Positions 13,941 to 26,085 of a stretch of 64,000 nucleotides of DNA are shown here, piece by piece. The number at the start of each line of letters is the position of its first letter. The stretch's first letter is position 1. The translations under genes were made by a program, and so were the position numbers. The stretch spans positions 186,001-250,000 of the forward strand of contig NZ_LT629734.1 of assembly GCF_900104705.1 (NCBI RefSeq), in the 5' to 3' direction. The notes under the pieces were generated by a model. That model worked only from the letters and a program-made list of their open reading frames with translations. It made no database searches and had not been told where the DNA came from. Source of the stretch: Agrococcus carbonis. GTDB taxonomy: Bacteria; Actinomycetota; Actinomycetes; Actinomycetales; Microbacteriaceae.

Positions 13941-14732
13941 TCACGCGCGCGGCCCGGCGAACGGCGCGATCGTCACCTCGGCGGCCTCGAGCGCAGCTCG
14001 CGTCGCCTCGGCCATCGCGATCGCACCCGCGCTGTCGCCGTGCACGCAGATCGACTCCGCGCGCACCGCGACGTCGGTGCCGTCGACCGCCCGCACCACG
14101 CCCTCCTGCGCCAGCCGGACCATCCGCGCGGCGACGAGCTGTGGGTCGTGCAGCACCGAGCCCTCCTCGCTGCGCGAGACCAGCAGGCCCTCGGGCGTGT
14201 ACGCGCGATCGGCGAACGCCTCGGATGCGGTGGCGAGGCCCGCGTGCTCCGCGATGTCGAGCACGACGCCGCCGGCGAGGCCCAGCAGCACGAGCGACCG
14301 GTCGACGGCGCGGATCGCCGCGACGACGGCGCGCGCCTGCCGCTCGTCGCGCGCGATGGTGTTGTAGAGGGCGCCGTGCGGCTTCACATACACGACGCTC
14401 CCGCCCACGGCGGCGGCGAGGCCCTGCAGCGCTCCCAGCTGGTACTCGACGTGCGCCTGGAGCGTCGCGGAGTCGACGTCCGTCGCGCGGCGCCCGAACC
14501 CCTCGTAGTCGCGGTAGCCGGGGTGCGCGCCGATCGCGACGCCCTGGGCGACTGCCGCGCGCAGGGTCGCGCGGATGCCCTCGGGGCTGCCCGCGTGGAA
14601 GCCGCAGGAGACATTGGCGCTCGACACCACGCGCAGCATGGCCTCGTCGTCGCCGACGATCCGGTCGGGCACGTTCTCGCCCAGGTCGGAGTTCAGGTCG
14701 ATCGTCGTCACGACAGCATCATCCCGCGCCAC
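13941..14732 (-). CDS. pxpA: 5-oxoprolinase subunit A (LamB/YcsF family)
   Basis: PxpA belongs to the LamB/YcsF family and acts with PxpBC in 5-oxoproline cleavage, a housekeeping route for this damage product. The 263 residues show the family pattern: [11 protein letters not shown] at the N-terminus, [11 protein letters not shown] near residue 40, [15 protein letters not shown], the [10 protein letters not shown] motif and the terminal [10 protein letters not shown]. The start is taken as the GTG at 14732, which follows GAGGAGC by only four to five bases; GTG codons six and seven codons further in could serve instead. It heads the pxpA-pxpBC-biotin carboxylase operon. Confidence 0.92.
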   Translation of the reverse strand: MARDDAVVTTIDLNSDLGENVPDRIVGDDEAMLRVVSSANVSCGFHAGSPEGIRATLRAAVAQGVAIGAHPGYRDYEGFGRRATDVDSATLQAHVEYQLGALQGLAAAVGGSVVYVKPHGALYNTIARDERQARAVVAAIRAVDRSLVLLGLAGGVVLDIAEHAGLATASEAFADRAYTPEGLLVSRSEEGSVLHDPQLVAARMVRLAQEGVVRAVDGTDVAVRAESICVHGDSAGAIAMAEATRAALEAAEVTIAPFAGPRA

Positions 14733-14747
14733 GCTGCTCCTCGGCGC

Positions 14748-14901
14748 GCGGCCAGTAATGGCCGCCGCTCACTCGCCCCCTCGGCCCGAGACGGGCCTCG
14801 GCGCGCGGCGAGGAGAGGCCAGAAATGGGCTCTCCTCGCTCGCCTCCTCCGCCCGGGACGGGCGTCGGCGTCAGGCGAGCGGCGGCCAGAAATGGCCGCC
14901 G

Positions 14902-14917
<16 letters not shown>
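14748..14917. repeat. Three tandem 67-bp-spaced hairpins with GNRA-type loops
   Basis: The word CCAG(T/A)AATGG occurs at 14752, 14819 and 14886, exactly 67 bp apart. Each is the tip of a stem: 14748-14765 (7 bp, loop GTAA), 14808-14839 (13 of 14 bp, loop GAAA) and 14879-14902 (10 bp, loop GAAA), the last extended by an 11-bp outer stem (14868-14878 with 14907-14917). Stem sequences differ while pairing is kept. Smaller 6-bp hairpins with 3-nt loops sit between (14783-14797 and 14850-14864). The third element includes the uvrB stop codon and may terminate uvrB. Confidence 0.75.
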
Positions 14918-16953
<2,036 letters not shown>

Positions 16954-16959
16954 GCGACC

Positions 16960-16965
16960 AGCCTA
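16960..16965 (-). promoter_or_regulatory. Leaderless-type -10 box of uvrB (TAGGCT)
   Basis: TAGGCT ends six bases before the uvrB ATG. Its first three bases are the stop codon of coaE, so promoter and termination codon are the same sequence. Confidence 0.6.
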
Positions 16966-17580
16966 CGAGCGGCCGCCCACATCCCCCTGGACGAGCCGCT
17001 CCCAGAGCCGGTCGACCTGCGCGAGGGTCTCCTCGAGCGACCCCGCGGTCTCGATCACGACGTCCGCGATGGCGAGCCGGCGCTCGTCGCTCGCCTGCGC
17101 CGCGACGCGGGCCCGCGCATCCGCCTCATCCATCCCGCGCAGCTCGACCAGGCGGCGGATGCGCGTCTCGGCCGGCGCGTGCGCGACGACCACCAGGTCC
17201 CACGGGTCGTCGGGCCGCGCCTCGACCAGCAGCGGCACGTCGTAGACGACGACGGCGCGCGGATCGGCCTCGAGCGCGGCGCGGAACCGGCGCGCGGACT
17301 CCCGCCCCACCGCCGGGTGCACGATGGCGTTGAGGCGGTGGCGCGCGTCGTGGTCGGCGAACACCTCGGCGCCGAGCGCCGCGCGGTCGAGCGAGCCGTC
17401 TGCCCGCAGCAGGTGCGCGCCGAACTCCTCGGCGATCGCGGCGAGCACGGGCTGGCCGGGCTCCTGCAGCTCGCGCACGATCGCGTCGGCGTCGACGACG
17501 ACCGCGCCGTGCTGCGCGAGCCGGTCCGCGATCGTGGACTTGCCCGAGGCGATGCCTCCGGTGAGCGCGACGAGTGGCAT
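16963..17580 (-). CDS. coaE: Dephospho-CoA kinase
   Basis: Phosphorylates the 3' hydroxyl of dephospho-CoA, the last step of CoA synthesis. The 205 residues open with LVALTGGIASGKST, the family P-loop, followed by VVDADAIVREL, the LNAIVHPAV lid region and VVYDVPLLVEA. The frame is open upstream, but the ATG at 17580 gives the canonical N-terminus MPLVALTGGI. It ends 9 bp before uvrB; the coaE-uvrB pair is conserved in actinobacteria. The gene is divergent from the S26-like gene to its right. Confidence 0.96.
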   Translation of the reverse strand: MPLVALTGGIASGKSTIADRLAQHGAVVVDADAIVRELQEPGQPVLAAIAEEFGAHLLRADGSLDRAALGAEVFADHDARHRLNAIVHPAVGRESARRFRAALEADPRAVVVYDVPLLVEARPDDPWDLVVVAHAPAETRIRRLVELRGMDEADARARVAAQASDERRLAIADVVIETAGSLEETLAQVDRLWERLVQGDVGGRS

Positions 17581-17707
17581 GCACCGAGTCTCGCACGGGA
17601 ACTCCTGAGGAAGCCTCAAGCGGGGGCTTGGCGCTCGGCACCGCGCCGCTGAGCCTGCCGCCGTAGCGTCGGGCACGATCCACGAGATCTTGACCGAAGG
17701 AGCAAGC

Positions 17708-18214
17708 ATGCGCGCTCTGCGCACCGCCGCCCTCATCCTGCTCGGCTGCCTGGGGCTCGTCGGCGCCGCGGCCGCGGTCCTGTGGAGCGGCTCGCTCGCG
17801 GGGCTCGCCCGGGCCGAGGTCGCCGGCACCGACGCGATGGCGCCGCAGTACGCGGCGGGCGACCTGCTCGTCGTCACGCGCGTCCCCGCCGAGCGGCTCG
17901 AGCCGGGCGACGTCGTGAGCGTGCCCGCGGGCGGCACCGGTGCCACGCACCTCGAGCGGATCGTCTCGATGGAGCGCGCGCCGGACGGCGCGTGGAGCAT
18001 GACGACGGCGGTCTCGGCCGAGCGCGAGGGCACCGCCCACCGCATCGGTGCGGAGGCGTGGGCGCCCACCCTGCGGATCCCCGTCGTCGGGACCGCGGTC
18101 GCGGCGGCCGCGAGCCCCGCCTACGCCATCCCGATCGCGGCGGGCGTGCTGCTGCTGCTCGCCGTCGTGCTCGTCGGAAGGACTCCAGCGGCTCCCGTGA
18201 CCAGAGCCGCGTGA
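17708..18214 (+). CDS. S26 signal-peptidase-like membrane protein lacking the catalytic serine
   Basis: The 168-residue protein has an N-terminal membrane helix (about 5-26), an outside-facing domain and a second helix (about 139-162). The domain carries the S26 pattern: AMAPQYAAGDLLVV followed by GDVVSVP and ATHLERIV, which align with SMxPT..GDLV.V, GDVV and the THRV motif of SipW/archaeal-type signal peptidases. His81 is kept, but the nucleophile before Met is Ala43 (codon GCG) where active enzymes have Ser. It is thus probably not a peptidase. It stands alone between divergent coaE and a response regulator in the same direction. The ATG at 17708 follows GAAGGAG. Confidence 0.6.
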   Translation: MRALRTAALILLGCLGLVGAAAAVLWSGSLAGLARAEVAGTDAMAPQYAAGDLLVVTRVPAERLEPGDVVSVPAGGTGATHLERIVSMERAPDGAWSMTTAVSAEREGTAHRIGAEAWAPTLRIPVVGTAVAAAASPAYAIPIAAGVLLLLAVVLVGRTPAAPVTRAA

Positions 18215-18242
18215 TCGCGCCCCGCCCGTCGGCGGTGCGCAC

Positions 18243-18248
18243 TACTAT
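18243..18248 (+). promoter_or_regulatory. Possible -10 box of the response regulator gene (TACTAT)
   Basis: TACTAT lies 46 nt before the regulator ATG in an 80-bp gap, the only AT-rich stretch there. No good -35 is seen, so the regulator may also be read from the gene upstream. Confidence 0.3.
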
Positions 18249-18294
18249 CGATCGCGAATGCACCGGGTCACGCGGTGCGGATGCGGAGACACCC

Positions 18295-19125
18295 ATGGAC
18301 GAGGACGTCGCGGTCGTCATCGAGGACGGCGAGGACATCCGGGAGCTGCTGGCGCAGGTGCTCACCCAGGGCGGGTTCACGGTGCACGTCGCCGCGGACG
18401 GCGTCACCGGGGTTGAGCTCGTGCGGGAGCACGACCCGATCGTCGTGACGGTCGATGTGAACATGCCGGGCATCGACGGCTTCGAGACCGCACGCCAGGT
18501 GCGCGCGATCAGCACGGCCTACATCGTGATGATCACCGCGCGCGGCGACGAGATCGACACGCTCGTGGGGCTGCAGACCGGCGCGGACGACTACATCGTG
18601 AAGCCGTTCCGCCCCCGCGAGCTCCGCGCCCGCATCGAGGCCATGATGCGGCGTCCCCGCGTGCTCGCGTCGACGCATCCCTCTCCCCCGCTCCCGACGG
18701 GCCCTGCGCCGACCGTCGCGGCCGAGAGCCACCCCGGGCCTGCGGCCGCGGCGGCGTCGGCCGAGGCCCCGGCGGAGCAGTGGAGCGAGGTCGACGCGGA
18801 GTTCGCGCCGCTCGAGCACCGCGGGCTGCGGCTCGAGCCCGGTGCGCGCGTCGTCGAGCTCGAGGGCTCCGAGGTCGAGCTCACCCGCAGCGAGTTCGAC
18901 ATCCTGCGGATGCTGCTCGGCTCCGGCCGCCGCGTCGTGAGCAAGATGCAGCTCGCCGGCATGCTGCGCGGCGAGCGCGGCGAGCCCGACCACTACCTGA
19001 GCGAGCACGACGCGCGCGCGATCGAGGTGCACGTCGCGAACCTCCGCCGCAAGCTCGGCGAGTCGCCCTCCGAGCCCCGCTGGATCGAGACCGTGCGAGG
19101 GGTCGGCTACCGCCGCACCGCCTGA
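18295..19125 (+). CDS. Response regulator, OmpR/PhoB family
   Basis: A 276-residue two-component regulator. Residues 4-118 are a receiver with phospho-acceptor Asp54 (VTVDVNMPG), Thr81 (MITARGD) and Lys103 (VKPFRPREL); the acidic pair normally DD is written EDGED. A proline/alanine-rich linker (about 122-160) leads to an OmpR winged helix (VELTRSEFDILRMLL, AIEVHVANLRRKLGE, VRGVGYRRTA). The ATG at 18295 has GGAG six bases upstream. It converges with the GGDEF gene, the two overlapping tail to tail by 19 bp. The histidine kinase at 20339-21964 is the obvious partner candidate, though on the other strand. Confidence 0.92.
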   Translation: MDEDVAVVIEDGEDIRELLAQVLTQGGFTVHVAADGVTGVELVREHDPIVVTVDVNMPGIDGFETARQVRAISTAYIVMITARGDEIDTLVGLQTGADDYIVKPFRPRELRARIEAMMRRPRVLASTHPSPPLPTGPAPTVAAESHPGPAAAAASAEAPAEQWSEVDAEFAPLEHRGLRLEPGARVVELEGSEVELTRSEFDILRMLLGSGRRVVSKMQLAGMLRGERGEPDHYLSEHDARAIEVHVANLRRKLGESPSEPRWIETVRGVGYRRTA

Positions 19126-20338
19126 CCGACGCTCGGGCCCTCGGCCTCGTCGTCCTCGCCCGCGACCGCGACCGTCACGTCGTCGCTCGCGATCGCGCGC
19201 TTCGCGGCCGCCTTCGCGGCGTCGAGGAGCGTGTCGCGGTCGTAGCCCGTGATGCTCGTGAGGCTCACGCCCATGCCGATCGGCGGCACGACCGGCACCC
19301 CCGCGGTGCTCAGCTGGTCGAGCATGGCCCGGTGCATGCGCGCGGCGAGCTGCCGCGCCTCGGCGGGAGTCGCCGGCTGGAACGCGAGCATGAGCGTGCC
19401 GCGGTCGTCGGTGCCGAGCGCGGCGGTCGTGGGCGAGAGCCGCCGGGCCGCGGCGCGCACGGCCTGCCGCACGTGCTCGGCCTCGTCGGCGCCGAACGCC
19501 GTCGCGATGCGCGCGAGCGCGTCGATGCGGATGACGAGCACGGCGAACAGCTCGGCACGGCGGTTGGCGCGCATCAGCCGCCCGCCGAGCACGCGCACGA
19601 ACGACGGCGCGAGCAGCACGCCGTCGGGCGCGATCGCCATGAGCGACGAGTCCTCGGTGCCGCGCATGCGCACCTGCTCCGCGCGGAGCACCGACGCCGC
19701 GAGCACCGCGACGATCACGAGGCAGATGGTCGCGACGCCCGCGACGCCGCTGCTGATCCACGTGCGGAAGCCCTCATCGTCGGTGCCGAGCACGATCGCG
19801 CTCACGAGCCGCGCCGCCTGGAAGACCGACGCGAGCAGCATCACGACGCCGAGGCCGAGCGCGGTGCGGGTGCGCCGCATGGCGCCGCGCACCGTCTCGG
19901 CCGCACCGAGCCCCGCGAAGGCGGCGTTCGCCGCGAACATGACCCACGCACCCGACCAGCGCGCGCTGCCGGGCCCGTCGCCGACGGGCGCTCCGCTCGC
20001 GAGCTCGAGCAGCACCGCGACGACGGCGGCGACCGCTGCTGCCCCGACGACGATCGCGGCGCCTCGCGCCTGCCGGCCGTTGAACACGCGGCAGCCGATC
20101 CACAGCAGGCCGATCGCCGTCACCCACGACGCGTTGCCGATCGCGATCGGCCACCAGCCCGCATCCGTCACGGCGTCGAGCAGGTAGGCCTCCGTCGCGA
20201 TCATCGCCGCGATGAAGCCGAGCGCCCACACGCGTCCCGCGCGGTCGTCCTTGCGCAGCATCGTCTCGAGCACGAACATGCCGCCCGCGACGTGCACGAC
20301 GAGCGCGGTGATGAGCTTGACGGTGTCGGCGTCGAGGG

Positions 20339-20342
<4 letters not shown>
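19107..20342 (-). CDS. Membrane protein with degenerate GGDEF-like domain
   Basis: The 411-residue protein has about six to seven membrane helices in residues 8-215 and a cytosolic domain of about 175 residues that resembles a diguanylate cyclase (SLMAIAPDGVLLAPSFVRVL, RRAELFAVLVIRIDALARI, FGADEAEHVRQAV, MGVSL, LLDAAKAAAKRAI). The GGDEF signature itself is replaced by GTDDRGT, so cyclase activity is doubtful; it may bind a nucleotide or act as a sensor. The ATG at 20342 overlaps the kinase stop (ATGA), so the two are coupled, and the 3' end overlaps the response regulator gene on the opposite strand. Confidence 0.7.
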
Positions 20343-21964
<1,622 letters not shown>

Positions 21965-21970
21965 GCACTG

Positions 21971-21976
21971 AACCTA
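21971..21976 (-). promoter_or_regulatory. Leaderless-type -10 box of the histidine kinase (TAGGTT)
   Basis: TAGGTT ends six bases before the kinase ATG on the minus strand, the same geometry as at uvrA, uvrB and polA. Confidence 0.5.
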
Positions 21977-22017
21977 CCGTGCGCGCAGGCATCGGCGCGG
22001 CGCCCAGGCCGTGGGGC

Positions 22018-22023
22018 TAGCAT
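22018..22023 (+). promoter_or_regulatory. Candidate -10 box of the DUF4126 gene (TAGCAT)
   Basis: TAGCAT lies 41 nt before the DUF4126 ATG, leaving a leader of about 35 nt that contains the GAGGGAGG ribosome site. The stretch is divergent from the kinase promoter. Confidence 0.35.
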
Positions 22024-22064
22024 CCCGGCAGGCGGCCGCCCGCGCCGCCCCCGAGGGAGGGCCC

Positions 22065-22688
22065 ATGCTCGAGCTCCTGACCGGTTCCGGGCTCGCCGCC
22101 GCCGCGGGCATGAACGCCTACATCCCGCTGCTCATCGTCGGCCTCGCCGATCGCTTCTTCCCCGGCGCGCTCGCCCTCCCCGACGGCTGGGCGTGGCTGT
22201 CGAACGGATGGGTGCTCGGCATCCTCGCGGTGCTGCTCGTGATCGAGGTCGTCGCCGACAAGATCCCCGCGGTCGACAGTGTCAACGATGTCGTGCAGAC
22301 GCTCGTGCGCCCGGCGGCTGGCGGCCTCGTCTTCGGATCCTCCTCCACCGCATCCACCGTCGCCGTCACCGACCCCGCGGAGTTCTTCGCGAGCAACCAG
22401 TGGGTGCCGATCGTGGTGGGCGCGGTCATCGCGCTCGGGGTGCACGCGGGCAAGACGGCGCTGCGGCCGACCGCGAACGCCGCGACCGCGGGCGTCGCAG
22501 CCCCCGTCGTCTCGACGATCGAGGACGTCGGCGCGGTCGGGATGTCGCTGCTGGCGATCGTCGCGCCCGTGCTCGTGCTCGTGGGCCTCGCGCTGCTGGG
22601 GCTGCTCGCCTGGTCGATCGTGCGCAGCGCGCGCCGCCGTAGGAACGCCGACCTCCGGCCGGCGACGGACCGCGGCGCGCCCGGCTGA
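22065..22688 (+). CDS. DUF4126 family membrane protein
   Basis: A 207-residue integral membrane protein of unknown function. The N-terminal LLTGSGLAAAAGMNAYIPLL followed by IEVVADKIPAVDSVNDVVQTLVRPAAGGLV is the typical DUF4126 pattern, and helices are seen at about 8-30, 45-65, 110-135 and 165-190, ending in a basic tail (RSARRRRNADLRP). The start at 22065 follows a strong GAGGGAGG site; an upstream in-frame ATG lacks one. It is a single-gene unit that converges on rpsA across a shared hairpin. Confidence 0.8.
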   Translation: MLELLTGSGLAAAAGMNAYIPLLIVGLADRFFPGALALPDGWAWLSNGWVLGILAVLLVIEVVADKIPAVDSVNDVVQTLVRPAAGGLVFGSSSTASTVAVTDPAEFFASNQWVPIVVGAVIALGVHAGKTALRPTANAATAGVAAPVVSTIEDVGAVGMSLLAIVAPVLVLVGLALLGLLAWSIVRSARRRRNADLRPATDRGAPG

Positions 22689-22712
22689 GCTCGCCCGCAC
22701 GCCCGGAACGCC

Positions 22713-22748
22713 GAAGCGGGCCGCACCGCATGTGGTGCGACCCGCTTC
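22713..22748. terminator. Bidirectional hairpin between DUF4126 gene and rpsA
   Basis: An outer 8-bp stem (22713-22720 with 22741-22748) and an inner 6-bp stem (22722-22727 with 22734-22739) form a long interrupted hairpin between two convergent genes. It is followed on the plus strand by seven G residues, not by a U tract. Confidence 0.7.
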
Positions 22749-22761
22749 AGGGGGGGGACTG

Positions 22762-24222
22762 CTACTCGCTGGCGCCCGTGAGCTTCTCACGGAGCGCGGC
22801 GAGCGCCTCGTCGTCGGCGAGGGTGCCCGCGCCCGACTCCTCCGTGCTGCCGCCGAACGAGGACGCACCCGAGGGCACGTCGTTCGAGAGCAGCTCGGCG
22901 TCGCGAGCCGACGCGACCTGCGCCTTGTGCGCCTCCCAGCGCGACTGCGCTGCGGCGTACTCGGCCTCCCAGGCCTCGCGCTCGGCGTCGAAGCCTTCCT
23001 TCCACTCGTTCGTCTCGGGGTCGAAGCCCTCCGGGAACTTGTAGTTGCCCTGCTCGTCGTACTCGGCGAGCATGCCGTAGAGCGCCGGGTCGAAGTCGGT
23101 GCCCTCGGGGTCGACGCCCTCGTTCGCCTGCTTGAGCGAGAGCGAGATGCGGCGGCGCTCGAGGTCGATGTCGATGATCTTCACGAAGACCTCGTCGCCC
23201 ACCGAGACGACCTGGTCAGCGGTCTCGACGTGCTTCGACGACAGCTCCGAGATGTGCACGAGGCCCTCGATGCCGTCCGCGACGCGCACGAACGCGCCGA
23301 ACGTGACGAGCTTCGTGACCTTGCCCGGCGCGACCTGGCCGATCGCGTGGGTGCGGGCGAAGATCTGCCACGGGTCCTCCTGCGTCGCCTTGAGCGACAG
23401 CGAGACGCGCTCGCGGTCGAGCTCGACGGTGAGGATCTCGACGGTGACCTCCTGGCCCACCTCGACGACCTCGGAGGCGTGCTCGATGTGCTTCCACGAG
23501 AGCTCGGAGACGTGCACGAGGCCGTCCACGCCGCCCAGGTCGACGAACGCGCCGAAGTTGACGATCGACGAGACGACGCCCTTGCGGACCTGGCCCTTCT
23601 GCAGCGACTGCAGGAAGGCGCCGCGCGATGCCGACTGCGTCTCCTCGAGGAGGGCGCGGCGCGAGAGCACGACGTTGTTGCGGTTCTTGTCGAGCTCGAG
23701 GATCTTCGCCTCGATCTCCTGGCCGAGGTACGGCGTGAGGTCCCGGACGCGGCGCAGCTCGATGAGCGACGCCGGCAGGAAGCCGCGCAGGCCGATGTCG
23801 ACGATGAGACCGCCCTTGACGACCTCGATGACGGTGCCGGTGACGACGCCGTCCTCGTCCTTGATGCGCTCGACATCGCCCCAGGCGCGCTCGTACTGCG
23901 CGCGCTTCTTCGAGAGGATCAGGCGACCCTCCTTGTCCTCCTTCTGGAGGACGAGCGCCTCGACGGTGTCGCCGACCTCGACGACCTCGGTCGGGTCGAC
24001 GTCGTGCTTGATGGAGAGCTCGCGCGAGGGGATGACGCCCTCGGTCTTGTAGCCGACGTCGAGAAGGACCTCGTCGCGGTCGATCTTGACGACGGTGCCC
24101 TCGATGAGGTCGCCGTCGTTGAAGAACTTCAGGGTCTTCTCAACGGCGGCCATGAAGTCATCGGCCGAGCCGATGTCGTTCACAGCGACCTGCTTGGGAG
24201 CCGTGGTCGTTGCAGTGGTCAT
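22762..24222 (-). CDS. rpsA: 30S ribosomal protein S1
   Basis: S1 binds mRNA on the small subunit and helps translation of structured leaders. The 486-residue protein has four S1 repeats starting near residues 35 (GDLIEGTVVKIDRDEVLLDVGYKTEG), 120, 205 (GVVSSIVNFGAFVDLGGVDGLVHVSE) and 290 (GKVTKLVTFGAFVRVADGIEGLVHISE), the short actinobacterial form, with an acidic C-terminal tail. The frame is open upstream, but MTTATTTAPKQVAVND at 24222 matches family starts and is preceded by an AAAGG site. A clear promoter lies 100 bp upstream. Confidence 0.97.
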   Translation of the reverse strand: MTTATTTAPKQVAVNDIGSADDFMAAVEKTLKFFNDGDLIEGTVVKIDRDEVLLDVGYKTEGVIPSRELSIKHDVDPTEVVEVGDTVEALVLQKEDKEGRLILSKKRAQYERAWGDVERIKDEDGVVTGTVIEVVKGGLIVDIGLRGFLPASLIELRRVRDLTPYLGQEIEAKILELDKNRNNVVLSRRALLEETQSASRGAFLQSLQKGQVRKGVVSSIVNFGAFVDLGGVDGLVHVSELSWKHIEHASEVVEVGQEVTVEILTVELDRERVSLSLKATQEDPWQIFARTHAIGQVAPGKVTKLVTFGAFVRVADGIEGLVHISELSSKHVETADQVVSVGDEVFVKIIDIDLERRRISLSLKQANEGVDPEGTDFDPALYGMLAEYDEQGNYKFPEGFDPETNEWKEGFDAEREAWEAEYAAAQSRWEAHKAQVASARDAELLSNDVPSGASSFGGSTEESGAGTLADDEALAALREKLTGASE

Positions 24223-24321
24223 AGAGTTCAAGTTGCCTTTGGTGGGGGATGTCGGGCCGAAGGGCATGCGGATGCGCTGCGGCGATACGGATTGTTCGTG
24301 CGTCACACGAGTGACCGCACA

Positions 24322-24351
24322 ATCCTACACCCCGGCTATGAGACGCGACAA
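24322..24351 (-). promoter_or_regulatory. Promoter of rpsA
   Basis: On the minus strand TTGTCG (24351-24346) and TAGGAT (24327-24322) are separated by 18 bp, a good primary-sigma promoter, giving a leader of about 90 nt before rpsA. The box is bracketed by an 8-bp inverted repeat (24328-24335 with 24352-24359) that could be an operator or the terminator of the DUF885 gene upstream. Confidence 0.6.
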
Positions 24352-24373
24352 CCGGGGTGCAGGCGCTGCGGGA

Positions 24374-26065
24374 TCAGCGGCGGAGCACCGCCTCGCGCAG
24401 CGTGTCGAGGCCGACGCCGCCGATGTTGAGCACGCGCATGTGGAAGCGCTTGAGGTCGAACGCGTCGCCCTCGGCCTCCTTCGCCTCGTCGCGGATCTGC
24501 TCGAAGATGCGCTGGCCGATCTTGTACGACGGCGCCTGGCCCGGCCAGCCGAAGTAGCGGTTGACCTCGAAGCGCACGAACGGCTCGTTCATGTTCACGT
24601 TCTGCTTCATGAACTCGAAGGCGTAGTCGAAGTCCCACTCCCCCGTGCCGTCGAGGCGCGGCTTGCCGAGGTGCACGCCGATGTCGAGCACGACGCGGGC
24701 CGCGCGCATCCGCTGCCCGTCGAGCATGCCGAGGCGGTCCGCCGGGTCGTCGAGGTAGCCGAGCGACTCCATGAGGCGCTCGGCGTAGAGCGCCCAGCCC
24801 TCCGCGTGGCCCGACGTGCCCGCGAACGCGCGCCGCCAGAGGTTCAGCTCGCCCCGGTTGTAGGTCTGCTGCGCGATCTGCAGGTGGTGGCCCGGGACGC
24901 CCTCGTGGTAGACGGTCGTGAGCTCGCGCCACGTGTCGAACTCGGTGATGCCCTTGGGCACCGACCACCACATGCGGCCGGGCCGCGAGAAGTCGTCGGC
25001 GGGGCCGGTGTAGTAGATGCCGCCCGTCTCGGTGGGCGCGATCATGCACTCGAGCGCCTTGATCGGCTCGGCGATGTCGAAGTGGGTGCGTCCGAGCTCC
25101 TCGATCGCCTGGTCGCTCGTGCGCTGCATCCACGCCTTGAGGGCCTCGGTGCCGTGCAGCTTGCGGCTCGCGTCGCCGTCGAGGAACTCGATCGCCTCCT
25201 GCACGCTCGCGCCGGGCTTGATCTCGTTCGCGATGGCCTCCTGCTCGGAGCGCATCCGGTCGAGCTCCTCGATGCCCCACGCGTAGGTCTCGTCGAGGTC
25301 GACCTCGGCGCCGAGGAAGCGCCGCGACATGAGCGAGTAGAACTCGCGCCCGACGGCGTCGACGGGGTTGGCGGATGCGGCGAGCTCGTCGCGGAGGAAG
25401 GCCGCGAACCGCTCGTGCGCCGTGGTGGCCTCGCCCGCGGCGACCGCGAGGTCGCGGCGCAGCGACTCGGGCAGCTCGGCGTCGCCCGCCTTCGCGCCGG
25501 CGGCGAACTCGTGGAAGAAGCCGGTGCCGGCCGCGTAGTCGGCGTACTGCTCGAGCACGTTGTCGATCTGGCGGGCCGCGGGGGTGTTGCCGCTCGCGAT
25601 GCCCGCGCGCAGCGACGCGATGTAGCCGTCGATCGCGCCCGGCACGTTGCGCATGCGCTGCGCGATGTCGTCCCAGTGCTGCTCGGATGCGGTGGGCATG
25701 AGGTCGAAGATGTCGCGGATCGACGACGCGGGGCTCGCCAGGTTGTTGAGGTCGCGGTCGCCCCAGCCGGCGGCGTCGATGTCGAGCTCGAGCCGGAGCT
25801 CGCGCGCGAGGTCGGTCTTCGTGACCCAGTCGATGTCGTCGGCGGGCTCGGCCTGCTCGAGCTGGGCGAGCACGTCGCGCGCGAGCTCGGCCATCGCGGC
25901 GCGGCCCTCGGGCGAGTAGTCGCCGTAGCCGGCCTTGTCGCCCTCGAGGCCCGTCCAGACGTTGAGCTCGGGGTTCAGGACGGCCGCGCGGTGCACGTAG
26001 TCCTCGGCGATGCGGTCGATGTCGGTCTGCGGGCGCGACGATGCGCCGACGGTCTCGTCTGTCAT
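24374..26065 (-). CDS. DUF885 family protein, putative metallopeptidase
   Basis: A 563-residue protein of the DUF885 family, which is distantly related to M32-type zinc peptidases. The likely zinc site is YHEGVPGHHLQ near residue 385 followed by GHAEGWALYAERL, a pattern kept in all family members; the substrate is unknown. No signal peptide is visible, so it is probably cytosolic. The ATG at 26065 has a leaderless-type -10 box six bases upstream. It stands alone between rpsA and the LLM oxidoreductase gene on the same strand. Confidence 0.85.
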   Translation of the reverse strand: MTDETVGASSRPQTDIDRIAEDYVHRAAVLNPELNVWTGLEGDKAGYGDYSPEGRAAMAELARDVLAQLEQAEPADDIDWVTKTDLARELRLELDIDAAGWGDRDLNNLASPASSIRDIFDLMPTASEQHWDDIAQRMRNVPGAIDGYIASLRAGIASGNTPAARQIDNVLEQYADYAAGTGFFHEFAAGAKAGDAELPESLRRDLAVAAGEATTAHERFAAFLRDELAASANPVDAVGREFYSLMSRRFLGAEVDLDETYAWGIEELDRMRSEQEAIANEIKPGASVQEAIEFLDGDASRKLHGTEALKAWMQRTSDQAIEELGRTHFDIAEPIKALECMIAPTETGGIYYTGPADDFSRPGRMWWSVPKGITEFDTWRELTTVYHEGVPGHHLQIAQQTYNRGELNLWRRAFAGTSGHAEGWALYAERLMESLGYLDDPADRLGMLDGQRMRAARVVLDIGVHLGKPRLDGTGEWDFDYAFEFMKQNVNMNEPFVRFEVNRYFGWPGQAPSYKIGQRIFEQIRDEAKEAEGDAFDLKRFHMRVLNIGGVGLDTLREAVLRR

Positions 26066-26071
26066 GCCGAC

Positions 26072-26077
26072 AGCCTA
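26072..26077 (-). promoter_or_regulatory. Leaderless-type -10 box of the DUF885 gene (TAGGCT)
   Basis: TAGGCT ends six bases before the ATG and lies in the 20-bp gap after the LLM oxidoreductase gene. Confidence 0.55.
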
Positions 26078-26085
26078 CGGCGAAG

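Noticed and set aside
17581..17707. Terminator or riboswitch in the gap between coaE and the S26-like gene
   Set aside because: Small inverted repeats exist, but the genes are divergent and no known riboswitch core can be recognised; it is treated as an unresolved promoter region.
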